From DATJGF01 sp035495315 (GTDB lineage Bacteria > Verrucomicrobiota > Verrucomicrobiia > Limisphaerales > UBA8199), in the NCBI GenBank assembly GCA_035495315.1, contig DATJGF010000190.1, forward strand, positions 1 through 28,943: a stretch of 28,943 bases of DNA. The letters are read 5' to 3'. The notes below the pieces were generated by a model. It saw only the letters and a program-made list of their open reading frames with translations, searched no databases and was not told where the DNA came from. The position numbers were made by a program, and so were the translations under genes. Shown piece by piece: positions 22,730 to 28,943 of the stretch. Every line of letters begins with the position of its first letter. The stretch's first letter is position 1.

Positions 22730-25069
22730 TTATCCCAAACCGGCGATTCGCCCGACGTGGTAGGTGACGAAAGCCAAGATCCAGGCGAGCGCACCCATGT
22801 AGAGCCATTGGAACAGGGGCCATTTCCATGAATTTGTCTCGCGTCGAACAATGGCTACGGTGCTGACGCATTGCAGGGCAAAGACGTAGAATACCATCAG
22901 AGTTATAGCACGCAGGGGGGTATAAACAGGCGTGCCATCCGGTTCGGTTTGGGCTTTAAGAGTCTTCGCCAGGCTTTTCATACTGGACTCGGACCGATCA
23001 TATTTGCCGACGTTATAAACCGTCGCCATGGTGCTAACGAACACTTCGCGCGCGGCGAATGAGGAGATAATGCCGATGCCCATTTTCCAATCAAAACCGA
23101 GAGGCGCGATAGCGGGTTCGATTAATCGGCCCAAGTGGCCGGCGAAACTGTCACGCAGCTTGGCGCCGGCTTCTTCGTTGGCGAGATTCTCCCGCGTGCC
23201 TGGTGGTGCTTGAGCCTGAAGGGCGGCGCGTTTGGCAGCAAACGCCTGCTCGGTGGCGGCACTGCGAGGGTAAGTTGCCAGGAACCAAAGCAAGATATTA
23301 ATCGCAAGGATGACTGTGCCTGCGCGGCGGAGGAAAAGTTTGGAGCGATCCCACATATGCCGCAGCACCACGCGCAAGAGCGGCCGCTTATAGGGAGGCA
23401 ATTCCATGATGAGTAATGGAGTCTCGCCTTTTAGCAAGGTTTTCTTGAAGAGCCAGGCCATCAGCAAGGCGACAATGATGCCCAGCAGGTACATCGCGAG
23501 CATCGTCAAGCCGGTGAGTTTGAAGAAACCCAAAACGGTGATACTGGGAATACAGGCCCCGATAAGTAATGTGTAGACCGGAAGTCGTGCCGAGCAGCTC
23601 ATCAACGGCGAAACGAGAATCGTGACCAGGCGATCTTTAGGACTTTCAATCGTGCGGGTCGCCATGATTCCCGGGATGGCACAGGCAAATGAACTGAGCA
23701 TCGGAATGAAACTCTTTCCATGAAGTCCCACCTTGCTCATGAGCCGATCCATTAAGAACGCGGCGCGTGCCATGTAACCTGTATCCTCCAGAAAACCGAT
23801 GAAGAGAAACAGCAGCAGGATCTGCGGCAAGAAAACGATCACAGCGCCAACGCCGGCTATTATGCCGTCGCTGAGCAGGCTATTCAGATCGCCTGGGGGA
23901 ACCAATTTGCCGACGGTACCCGCGAGCCAATCGACGCCGGCCTGGAGAGCGTCCATCGGCAGGCGCGCGAAGGTGAAAATGCTTTGGAACATTAAAGCCA
24001 TGAGGGCGACGAAGATCAGGGTGCCCCAGACTTTGTGAGTCAGGACGCGGTCGAGTCGATCGCTGAAGGTCTCGCCCGGCGGGGCCATTTCGATTGTGGC
24101 GGCTTGCTGGATTCCGGCGATGCTGAGATAACGGCCTTCGATAGCAGCGCCGCGCCAATCAATGCCGGCGTTTTCGAGACGCTGGCGCGCGGCGGAGACC
24201 TCTTCCTGGATTTTTGTCGGATAGTGTTTGGCACTGGAAGCGAGTGCTTTTTCGTTGCTGAGGATTAGGAGAGCCTCGGCAGCGGCCTGGGCGTGTCGCT
24301 CCTCGAAAGATTCAGCAAGGAAGCGTGCAATGCCGAGGGCCTCCTGACTGAATAGCTCCGGCAGTTTGCAGAACCGCCGGGGCTCGGCGGGCTGAGGTTT
24401 TAAGAGCGATGATACAATCACCTGTCGCAGCTCGGGAAGGCCTTGGCCTTCGCTAGCGACGATCGGTGCGACGGGAACGCCGAGCTGCGCGGAAAGCTGG
24501 GTGGCATCGATCGTGTGGCCGTTGTTCTCGGCGACATCGACCATGTTGAGCGCGATCACGGTTGGATAGCCGAGTTCGATGACCTGCGTCGCGTAATAGA
24601 GGTTGCGCTGAAGATTTGACGCGTCGACGACCACGACGACGAGGGACGGAGCCGGCAATTCCGGCAGCCGGTTCAACAGGACATCACGGGAGATCTGTTC
24701 GTCGAGCGATTGAGGGCTCAGGCTGTAAGTACCCGGCAAATCCAACACGCGGGCATTCAGTTCTGCAGCCGCTCCTAAGAGCCCCCCCTCTTTGCGTTCG
24801 ACGGTCACACCTGCATAGTTACCGACTTTGGCGCGCAACCCGGTTAACGCGTTGAACAAGGTTGTTTTTCCGCAATTCGGGTTGCCGGTGAGGACAATGT
24901 AACGCGGTCCGGGATCTCTTAACCCAGGAACAGGTCGCTGGCCTGAAACAGTCCCGGCGGAAACTGAGGCTGCCAAGGAGTTGGCGGAAAGCGGGACAGT
25001 TGGGGACGTTGTGGCTGAGGATTCTGGGGCTACAGGTTGCCCGGGAGGGCTGTGGGATCCGGAACTCAT
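22730..25069 (-). CDS. feoB: Ferrous iron transporter FeoB
   Basis: The inner-membrane Fe(II) permease with an N-terminal G domain, 779 aa. G1 is GNPNCGKTT (62-70), G2 lies in VGNYAGVTVE (about 82-91), G3 is DLPGTYS (110-116) and G4 is NMVD (175-178). The helical guanine-dissociation-inhibitor-like part follows, then the membrane region with two gate repeats, including SFACAIPGIMATRTI with its conserved cysteine and FAAREVFVSTMATVYNVG. The N-terminal 55 residues before the G domain are rich in S/P/T/A and probably disordered; a later start is possible but no internal methionine offers it. The two FeoA-like genes lie directly upstream (16 and 3 bp gaps), so the three form one operon. Confidence 0.97.
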   Translation of the reverse strand: MSSGSHSPPGQPVAPESSATTSPTVPLSANSLAASVSAGTVSGQRPVPGLRDPGPRYIVLTGNPNCGKTTLFNALTGLRAKVGNYAGVTVERKEGGLLGAAAELNARVLDLPGTYSLSPQSLDEQISRDVLLNRLPELPAPSLVVVVVDASNLQRNLYYATQVIELGYPTVIALNMVDVAENNGHTIDATQLSAQLGVPVAPIVASEGQGLPELRQVIVSSLLKPQPAEPRRFCKLPELFSQEALGIARFLAESFEERHAQAAAEALLILSNEKALASSAKHYPTKIQEEVSAARQRLENAGIDWRGAAIEGRYLSIAGIQQAATIEMAPPGETFSDRLDRVLTHKVWGTLIFVALMALMFQSIFTFARLPMDALQAGVDWLAGTVGKLVPPGDLNSLLSDGIIAGVGAVIVFLPQILLLFLFIGFLEDTGYMARAAFLMDRLMSKVGLHGKSFIPMLSSFACAIPGIMATRTIESPKDRLVTILVSPLMSCSARLPVYTLLIGACIPSITVLGFFKLTGLTMLAMYLLGIIVALLMAWLFKKTLLKGETPLLIMELPPYKRPLLRVVLRHMWDRSKLFLRRAGTVILAINILLWFLATYPRSAATEQAFAAKRAALQAQAPPGTRENLANEEAGAKLRDSFAGHLGRLIEPAIAPLGFDWKMGIGIISSFAAREVFVSTMATVYNVGKYDRSESSMKSLAKTLKAQTEPDGTPVYTPLRAITLMVFYVFALQCVSTVAIVRRETNSWKWPLFQWLYMGALAWILAFVTYHVGRIAGLG

Positions 25070-25085
25070 CGTTAGCTGGTTCCGA

Positions 25086-25328
25086 CTAGCCGACAGGCCT
25101 GACGAAAATCCGCTCCGCTTCGTGTTTGCGCAGCGTCAGATTATAGCCCCGGACTTTGATTTCGACCGGGTCGCCTAAGGGGGCAAAGCGGACAAGCTCA
25201 ACGGTAGTGCCGACGAGCAAGCCCATCTCCATTAAGCGGGGACGGCTCTCAGGGGGTAACTGAATCTCAGCAACCGTCACGCTCTGGCCCAAAGAAACGG
25301 AAGTCAGCGGTTGCACTGGCTCAGGCAT
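25086..25328 (-). CDS. feoA: FeoA-family protein
   Basis: An 80-aa SH3-like FeoA domain protein with the typical pattern: SVSLGQSVTVAEIQL, then LMEMGLLVGTTVELVRFAPL and GDPVEIKVRGYNLTLRKHEA. In characterised systems FeoA binds FeoB and supports ferrous iron uptake. The gene begins 3 bp after the stop of the cysteine-rich FeoA-like gene and ends 16 bp before feoB on the same strand. It has no cysteines, in contrast to its neighbour. Confidence 0.93.
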   Translation of the reverse strand: MPEPVQPLTSVSLGQSVTVAEIQLPPESRPRLMEMGLLVGTTVELVRFAPLGDPVEIKVRGYNLTLRKHEAERIFVRPVG

Positions 25329-25331
25329 AGC

Positions 25332-25640
25332 TCAACCTGAACTCCCGCCGGCCGGTAGCGCCTCGACCCAAATCGCTTCGGCCAACTCCCGACTGATGCC
25401 CAGGCGGGCATTGCACACCTGGCAGATAAAACTCGATTCCCGGGCAACTAACTTGATCTTTTGCTCCTCGATAAACCCCAACTCGCGAAGTCGATCGGTC
25501 ACGTCGGGCTCAGTGGAAAGTTGTTTGATGCAAACGGTGGTGCCCTCCTCAACCCGGCTGAGCGGGCAAACTTCCGGGCCGGCACAGCGGCCCTCCAGGA
25601 CGCACAGTTTGGCGCTCAAGTCTGGTTTCACAGGGGTCAA
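25332..25640 (-). CDS. Cysteine-rich FeoA-domain protein
   Basis: A 102-aa protein with a FeoA-type SH3 fold in its second half (VEEGTTVCIKQLS, then RLRELGFIEEQKIKLVARES and a final VCNARLGISRELAEAIWV). The N-terminal segment has three cysteines (in LCVLEGRCAGPEVCPLSRV), one more lies in TVCIKQ, and two form FICQVCNARLG, six in all. Ordinary FeoA proteins, including its downstream neighbour, lack these. They could bind iron, an Fe-S cluster or zinc; that is inference. It is the first gene of the feo operon, probably expressed from a promoter in the gap with the divergent DUF3500 gene. Fur control is likely but no clear Fur box is visible. Confidence 0.85.
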   Translation of the reverse strand: MTPVKPDLSAKLCVLEGRCAGPEVCPLSRVEEGTTVCIKQLSTEPDVTDRLRELGFIEEQKIKLVARESSFICQVCNARLGISRELAEAIWVEALPAGGSSG

Positions 25641-25701
25641 ACGTAGGCTAATTGAGACTGGGTTGCAAGAGGCTTTTGGGGCAAAACCGGGCGGCTAAAG
25701 C

Positions 25702-25729
25702 ATGATAGGATGGCAAATTAATGGGGCAA
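25702..25729 (-). promoter_or_regulatory. Possible feo operon promoter
   Basis: On the - strand TTGCCC (25724-25729) and TATCAT (25702-25707) are separated by 16 nt and lie about 60 bp before the start of the first FeoA-like gene. This is a weak match to a housekeeping promoter. No convincing Fur-box palindrome overlaps it. Confidence 0.3.
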
Positions 25730-25820
25730 ATGATCGGTTCTCTAATTATATGGAAATCCTACTCCGCATTTTGGAATAACAAGAGACTGCGGATGTGGAG
25801 AGTCAACGACGGAGCGTATT

Positions 25821-25849
25821 TTGCTTTGCGTCAGGTTCCGTGCTAAAAT
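25821..25849 (+). promoter_or_regulatory. Promoter of the DUF3500 gene, possibly leaderless
   Basis: TTGCTT (25821-25826) and TAAAAT (25844-25849) are separated by 17 nt, a good housekeeping-type promoter. The expected transcription start about 7 nt after the -10 box coincides with the ATG at 25856, and there is no ribosome binding site before the ATG. The sequence thus suggests a leaderless mRNA. Confidence 0.5.
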
Positions 25850-25855
25850 CCTGTC

Positions 25856-26875
25856 ATGAACCCAAGACCCACGTTTCCGCCTTGTGATTGTTGCGACCCA
25901 CGGATAGACCGACGCTCTTTTCTTAAAACAACTGCTGCGGGTCTGGCGAGCGTAACTGCCGGTCCGCTGCATCTGTTGGGAAGGGATTCAGACGTGCCTG
26001 GGGTTGCCGAGGCAACGTCTGAGACATTGGTCGCGACGCTTTATAAGAGTCTGACCGAGCAACAGTTGAAGTCGATCGTGTTTCCGTTCGATCATCCGCT
26101 GCGGTCGAAGGTCGACAACAATTGGCACATCACTCGCCAGCGAGTGGGCAAGGATTTTACTCGCGATCAACAGGCAATGATTCGGGAGATCTTTCTCAAG
26201 ATGCACAGCCCGGAATATGCGGCGCGCGTCCTGCAACAGGTCGAGCATGACGCCGGCGAGGGCGGGTTTGGTGACTGCTCGGTTGCGCTGTTTGGCCAAC
26301 CGGGTTCGGGCAAGTTCGAATTCGTGCTCACTGGGCGTCATGTCACGCGCCGGTGCGACGGTGATTCGGTGGAGGGGGCGGCATTTGGCGGGCCGATTTT
26401 TTATGGGCACGCCGCACTGAGTTTCAATGAGGCAGCGGATCATCCTGGTAATATTTATTGGTACCAGGGACGGCGGGCCAATGAGGTCTTTCAAATGCTT
26501 GATGGCAAGCAACGCAAAATTGCTTTATTGGACGAGCCGCGAGCTGAACAGGGAACCGACACCGTCGCGTTGACGGGGAAGACGCGAGAGTTGGCGGGCA
26601 TTCCGGTGAGTGAATTAAGTCGCGACCAGAAAGAGCACGTGCACCTGGTGATGAATGACTTGTTGGCACCGTTCCGGAAGCAGGATGTGGATGAAGCGAT
26701 GAAACTCATCAAGAGCAACGGCTTCGATAATCTGCACATGGCTTTCTACAAAAACGAGGACATTGGAAACGATGGTGTGTGGGACATCTGGCAGATTGAA
26801 GGTCCCGCGATGGTTTGGTACTTCCGGGGTGCCCCGCACGTCCATACCTGGGTGCATATTCGTCAGCAGGCGTGA
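25856..26875 (+). CDS. Tat-exported DUF3500 protein
   Basis: A 339-aa protein of the DUF3500 family with a twin-arginine signal (DRRSFLKTTAAGLASV, RR at residues 19-20) preceded by an unusual PPCDCCDP stretch with three cysteines. The family domain is visible from SLTEQQLKSIVFPFDHPLRS through GNIYWYQGRRANEVFQMLDG to WDIWQIEGPAMVWYFRGAPH, with several conserved H and W residues (for example HVHTWVHI at the end). Function is unknown; members are often found with exported metabolic proteins in Verrucomicrobiota and Planctomycetota. It is divergent to the feo operon with a 215-bp gap. The start was chosen from the Tat signal and the promoter spacing. Confidence 0.9.
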   Translation: MNPRPTFPPCDCCDPRIDRRSFLKTTAAGLASVTAGPLHLLGRDSDVPGVAEATSETLVATLYKSLTEQQLKSIVFPFDHPLRSKVDNNWHITRQRVGKDFTRDQQAMIREIFLKMHSPEYAARVLQQVEHDAGEGGFGDCSVALFGQPGSGKFEFVLTGRHVTRRCDGDSVEGAAFGGPIFYGHAALSFNEAADHPGNIYWYQGRRANEVFQMLDGKQRKIALLDEPRAEQGTDTVALTGKTRELAGIPVSELSRDQKEHVHLVMNDLLAPFRKQDVDEAMKLIKSNGFDNLHMAFYKNEDIGNDGVWDIWQIEGPAMVWYFRGAPHVHTWVHIRQQA

Positions 26876-26910
26876 TCAATCGGTCGTAAGTGCCCCTGAA
26901 TTTTTGGCGG

Positions 26911-27018
26911 TTATTTCTTCCGTTTTAAGATGACGTAAGCGGCGATGGTCATCCCGATCAGGTTAAGAATGACCATTGCCACAAGCACTGTCCCCGCGGT
27001 GATGAGCCCAATAATCAT
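26911..27018 (-). CDS. 35-aa single-span membrane peptide
   Basis: A short open frame on the - strand begins MIIGLITAGTVLVAMVILNL and ends AAYVILKRKK before TAA. It is a single long hydrophobic helix (about 26 residues) closed by a lysine/arginine tail, a typical small membrane protein with a cytoplasmic C-terminus. A GAGG sequence 11 nt before the ATG could serve as ribosome binding site. It converges on the DUF3500 gene (36 bp between stops). I do not recognise a named family, but the composition is far from random and the frame has a clean start and stop. Confidence 0.55.
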   Translation of the reverse strand: MIIGLITAGTVLVAMVILNLIGMTIAAYVILKRKK

Positions 27019-27246
27019 TTAGATGCACGCCTCAAAGCGTTCAAATCGACAGGCTTGGGGCCGCCCCTCGGTATCGGATTACCATATAATGCGGTAAGTC
27101 TTTATCTCGGGGGAATAAAATTATAAAGGCGCGAAGCGCCTCTACTTTCAACACAAAGGCGCCGGCCGCAAGCAGAAATTGTCGCTCCGCCTAGAGTTCG
27201 CGCGAGGCCGCAGGCCTTTTGCCTGCGGCGAGGGCGCCTCTTGCAA
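27019..27246. other. Intergenic region with hairpins
   Basis: 228 bp without a gene. AGGCGC (27127-27132) pairs with GCGCCT (27136-27141) around GAA, and a second, stronger hairpin lies at 27207-27229. Several GGCGCC-type words recur (27152, 27233), so this may be a cluster of dispersed repeats. The stretch must contain the promoter of the 35-aa gene and the terminator of the secreted protein gene. Confidence 0.5.
27207..27229. terminator. 9-bp hairpin after the secreted protein gene
   Basis: GCCGCAGGC (27207-27215) pairs perfectly with GCCTGCGGC (27221-27229) around CTTTT. It lies 17 nt after the stop codon of the - strand gene at 27247. No T-run follows, so termination may depend on Rho, or the hairpin may only protect the mRNA 3' end. 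Confidence 0.45.
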
Positions 27247-28128
27247 TTACCTGTGCGACACGTTCCCGTGCAACGAGAACGAGGCATTAAACGTTGCTCC
27301 GCCGATAATGTCGGTTCCTATCCGCAGCCAGTCGGGCTGCAAGTCCTCGTTCCGGATCCAACTCTGCAGGTCCGGTGTGAACGGCGTGCCGGGGTCCACT
27401 ATTGGCTTCGGCGCCGACAGCCAAAAAAATTGCCCGTTATCCAGCAGCACTTGCGGGATGAAAAAATAGTGGTCCGCCGGCAGGTCGAACGCGTGTGGGA
27501 ACGTCACCCTGAACAGCACTTCTTCGCCTGTAACCGGCCCTTCACCCTGAGTAAATTGATTGGGTGCTGGGTTAATCCCGGTCAAAACAGAGTTGGTGAC
27601 CGTGAAACTGTCTGTCAGCACCTCGATGTCAAAATTCAACTTCTCGGAAACGTCGGTCGACGAGCTATCCCGGCTGTCAAAGGCGACATCGGAGGGAGAG
27701 TTGTTGCGGGTAGGCACATTGATAGTACGATTGGTGTCCGAGTCCTCTGGAAACACGCGGTATATCTCCACTACCACCTGGCTGACGTGGCTTATATCCG
27801 TGCCGGCTGGCACCAGACCCGTGAAGGTTGCTTGCCGGATGAATGTTTCACTTGTCAAAATGAAATCGTCTGCCGATTCGATTTCATCAAAGCCCGGACT
27901 GCTCGGACGTGACGCCGTTGCTATGCGCCCATCGGGATCCCCGGTGCTGAAGAAAAACGACTGTGCCAGGGCGGGACCGGCCACCAGCGCCAGCGCCGCC
28001 ACGACCGCCGCCAACTGTAGGATTCCTCGTCTGGTCGAACGGGCATGGCCAAACATCCGCTGCGCGGAAATAGGGGCAACGCGGACCACGGAGCGCTGCC
28101 TTGGCTGAATGATTATTTGAGTTTGCAT
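27247..28128 (-). CDS. Hypothetical secreted protein
   Basis: From the ATG at 28128 it has 293 aa. A long basic leader precedes a hydrophobic stretch (ILQLAAVVAALALVAGPALA) with a signal peptidase I site after ALA. The mature part opens with SFFFSTGDPDGRIATASRP and contains beta-rich blocks (DDFILTSETFIRQATFTGLV, VVVEIYRVFPED, DLPADHYFFIPQVLL, LQSWIRNEDLQPDWLRIG). I recall similar proteins that end in a PEP-CTERM anchor in other bacteria; here the protein stops after TFNASFSLHGN without such a sorting tail. I do not know a function. A GTG at 28221 would extend it by 31 residues that do not look like a signal peptide. Confidence 0.8.
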   Translation of the reverse strand: MQTQIIIQPRQRSVVRVAPISAQRMFGHARSTRRGILQLAAVVAALALVAGPALAQSFFFSTGDPDGRIATASRPSSPGFDEIESADDFILTSETFIRQATFTGLVPAGTDISHVSQVVVEIYRVFPEDSDTNRTINVPTRNNSPSDVAFDSRDSSSTDVSEKLNFDIEVLTDSFTVTNSVLTGINPAPNQFTQGEGPVTGEEVLFRVTFPHAFDLPADHYFFIPQVLLDNGQFFWLSAPKPIVDPGTPFTPDLQSWIRNEDLQPDWLRIGTDIIGGATFNASFSLHGNVSHR

Positions 28129-28491
28129 GTGTGTGTTGCTTCGATTGTTGATTTGGTTTGATGATGAAGGGGCACCATGGCACGCTGGCAACCTGAGGAG
28201 CTGCGACGACAAGACCACCAAAACCCGCGTGTTCGAGTCTCCCTGCGTTCTGGCGTGAAATCCTGCGAGCGGCTCAGGTCAACCACACGTTAGCCGCGGC
28301 GACCCGGTTTTGATCTGCGACCCATACATTAGCACATTCAATACTTCGTTCAAGCGAGACTAAAGGAGCATCGACCATACCGGGGCCAAGATCGCCCTAT
28401 TTGGCCCGATGCGACTGGATTAGGCAGGATTTCCAGCGCGAGCGGCAAAGTGTAAATCGGTCGATTTTATGGGTATCCTTGCTTTTCAAGG
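28129..28491. other. Intergenic region, no gene recognised
   Basis: I see no gene, strong hairpin or repeat in this 363-bp stretch. It separates the secreted protein gene from the tRNA-like attachment site and should contain the promoter of the former. Base composition is mixed, with AT-richer segments near 28320-28360 and 28450-28490. Confidence 0.45.
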
Positions 28492-28536
28492 TGGTGGGTT
28501 GGGAGGGACTCGAACCCTCGACCAACGGCTTAAAAG
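28492..28536 (-). tRNA. 3' half of tRNA-Lys(TTT), probable attachment site
   Basis: On the - strand the sequence runs from the anticodon loop (CTTTTAA, anticodon TTT) through the 3' anticodon strand GCCGT, variable loop TGGTC, T-arm GAGGG-TTCGAGT-CCCTC, acceptor strand CCAACCC, discriminator A and an encoded CCA. The 5' half does not follow the tRNA rules: no GGGTTGG acceptor strand and no pairing partner for GCCGT next to the loop. It is therefore a partial tRNA, as is left at one end of an element integrated in a tRNA gene with crossover at the anticodon loop. An inverted repeat begins inside it (CGGCTTAAA at 28526-28534 against TTTAAGCCG at 28555-28563). Confidence 0.65.
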
Positions 28537-28648
28537 GACTTCGCGAAAAACGCATTTAAGCCGCATTCTACCGAGGCATTAACGATTACAAAAAACCAGT
28601 TGCCTAAACAGTTGACTAACCAGGGCCAATCGGCTTTAATGGGGACCA

Positions 28649-28943
28649 ATGAAAGCGCAACCCTCCGAAATCGCGAATCCCGAAAACGTGATCAACCTGC
28701 CGACGGTCCAGCCGAAACCGAGAGCGGCAAAGATAGAGATTGGGCCGAGGTTCAAAATCAAATCGTTCGCTAACGCGTCCAAGACCGTGTCCTGGCGTGT
28801 TGACGGCTACAAACGCGACGGGTCTAGGGTGCGGCAGAATTTTGCGGACGAGAATAAAGCCAAGTCCGCGCAAATCGCGCTCGAGACCGAATACGCGCAA
28901 GGTCATACCAATACCGGTATCAAGGCGACTAGTTTGACTGTTG
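28649..28943 (+). CDS. Probable tyrosine integrase, N-terminal part (cut by window edge)
   Basis: An open frame from the ATG at 28649 runs without a stop to the window end (98 codons). GGGG at 28640-28643 is a fair ribosome binding site. After about 30 leading residues, the segment FKIKSFANASKTVSWRVDGY, then KRDGSRVRQNFADENKAKSA, resembles the N-terminal arm-type DNA-binding (AP2-like three-strand) region of phage-type integrases found in Verrucomicrobiota, followed by a helix (QIALETEYAQG). The catalytic R-H-R-Y domain would lie beyond the edge, so the assignment rests on this region and on the adjacent tRNA fragment. It reads away from the tRNA, as island integrases usually do. Confidence 0.6.
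   Translation, partial: MKAQPSEIANPENVINLPTVQPKPRAAKIEIGPRFKIKSFANASKTVSWRVDGYKRDGSRVRQNFADENKAKSAQIALETEYAQGHTNTGIKATSLTV

Larger units (their letters stand above)
28492..28943. mobile_element. Left end of an integrative element at tRNA-Lys
   Basis: A tRNA-Lys 3' fragment, a 9-bp perfect inverted repeat around a TTCGCGAA centre (28526-28563) and, 86 bp further on, the start of an integrase-like gene reading away from the tRNA. This order is the classical end of a genomic island or prophage inserted at a tRNA gene. The rest of the element would lie to the right, outside the window. Confidence 0.55.

Noticed and set aside
28492..28600. Complete or intron-containing tRNA-Lys
   Set aside because: TCGGTAGAATGCGGC upstream on the - strand faintly recalls a D-arm and anticodon strand, but the 5' acceptor strand is absent and the 20-nt spacer is too short for a known bacterial tRNA intron.

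Overview
The window looks like a chromosomal segment of a Verrucomicrobiota bacterium, probably of the Pedosphaera/Limisphaerales type. Evidence for this is two H-X9-DG pseudopilins of the kind these genomes amplify, a Tat-exported aldo/keto reductase and a DUF1080 protein, a secreted protein with a C-terminal module I recall from verrucomicrobial exported proteins, and abundant intergenic palindromes. The lineage is an inference from gene families, not from a marker gene.

Left part (1-5.2 kb, + strand): a palindrome-rich leader, a NarL/FixJ-type response regulator, an aconitase (AcnA type) with an unusual cysteine-bearing insertion, and an RsmB-like rRNA cytosine methyltransferase that overlaps acnA by ATGA. 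From 10.3 kb back to 5.26 kb the - strand carries xseA, a 72-aa winged-helix-like protein, tlyA and nadK (overlapping), a LacI-family regulator and a GspG-like membrane-anchored protein.

Middle (10.3-17.6 kb): a DUF1080 hydrolase bracketed by two copies of a long inverted-repeat element, a Tat-signal aldo/keto reductase, a TPR-sulfotransferase, two further palindromes, a 770-aa secreted PA-domain protein and a Sir2 deacylase.

Accessory part (17.9-22.6 kb, all - strand): small unrelated genes (decayed small membrane protein, lipoprotein, SpoIIAA/STAS-like protein, pseudopilin, class-I glutamine amidotransferase, truncated GNAT, second pseudopilin). Each of the first inter-gene gaps holds an imperfect palindrome bounded by RYYYAAC/GTTRRRY-like 7-mers, lying just after one stop codon and 18-57 nt before the next start. 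This is the layout of an integron gene-cassette array without an integrase (a CALIN). It is my main discovery candidate and is unproven.

Right part (22.7-28.9 kb): a feoA-feoA-feoB ferrous iron uptake operon whose first FeoA-like protein is cysteine rich, a divergent Tat-exported DUF3500 protein with a possible leaderless promoter, an unlisted 35-aa membrane peptide, a secreted protein, and at the right edge the 3' half of a tRNA-Lys(TTT) followed by the start of a probable tyrosine integrase. The last two mark the left end of an integrative element that continues outside the window.
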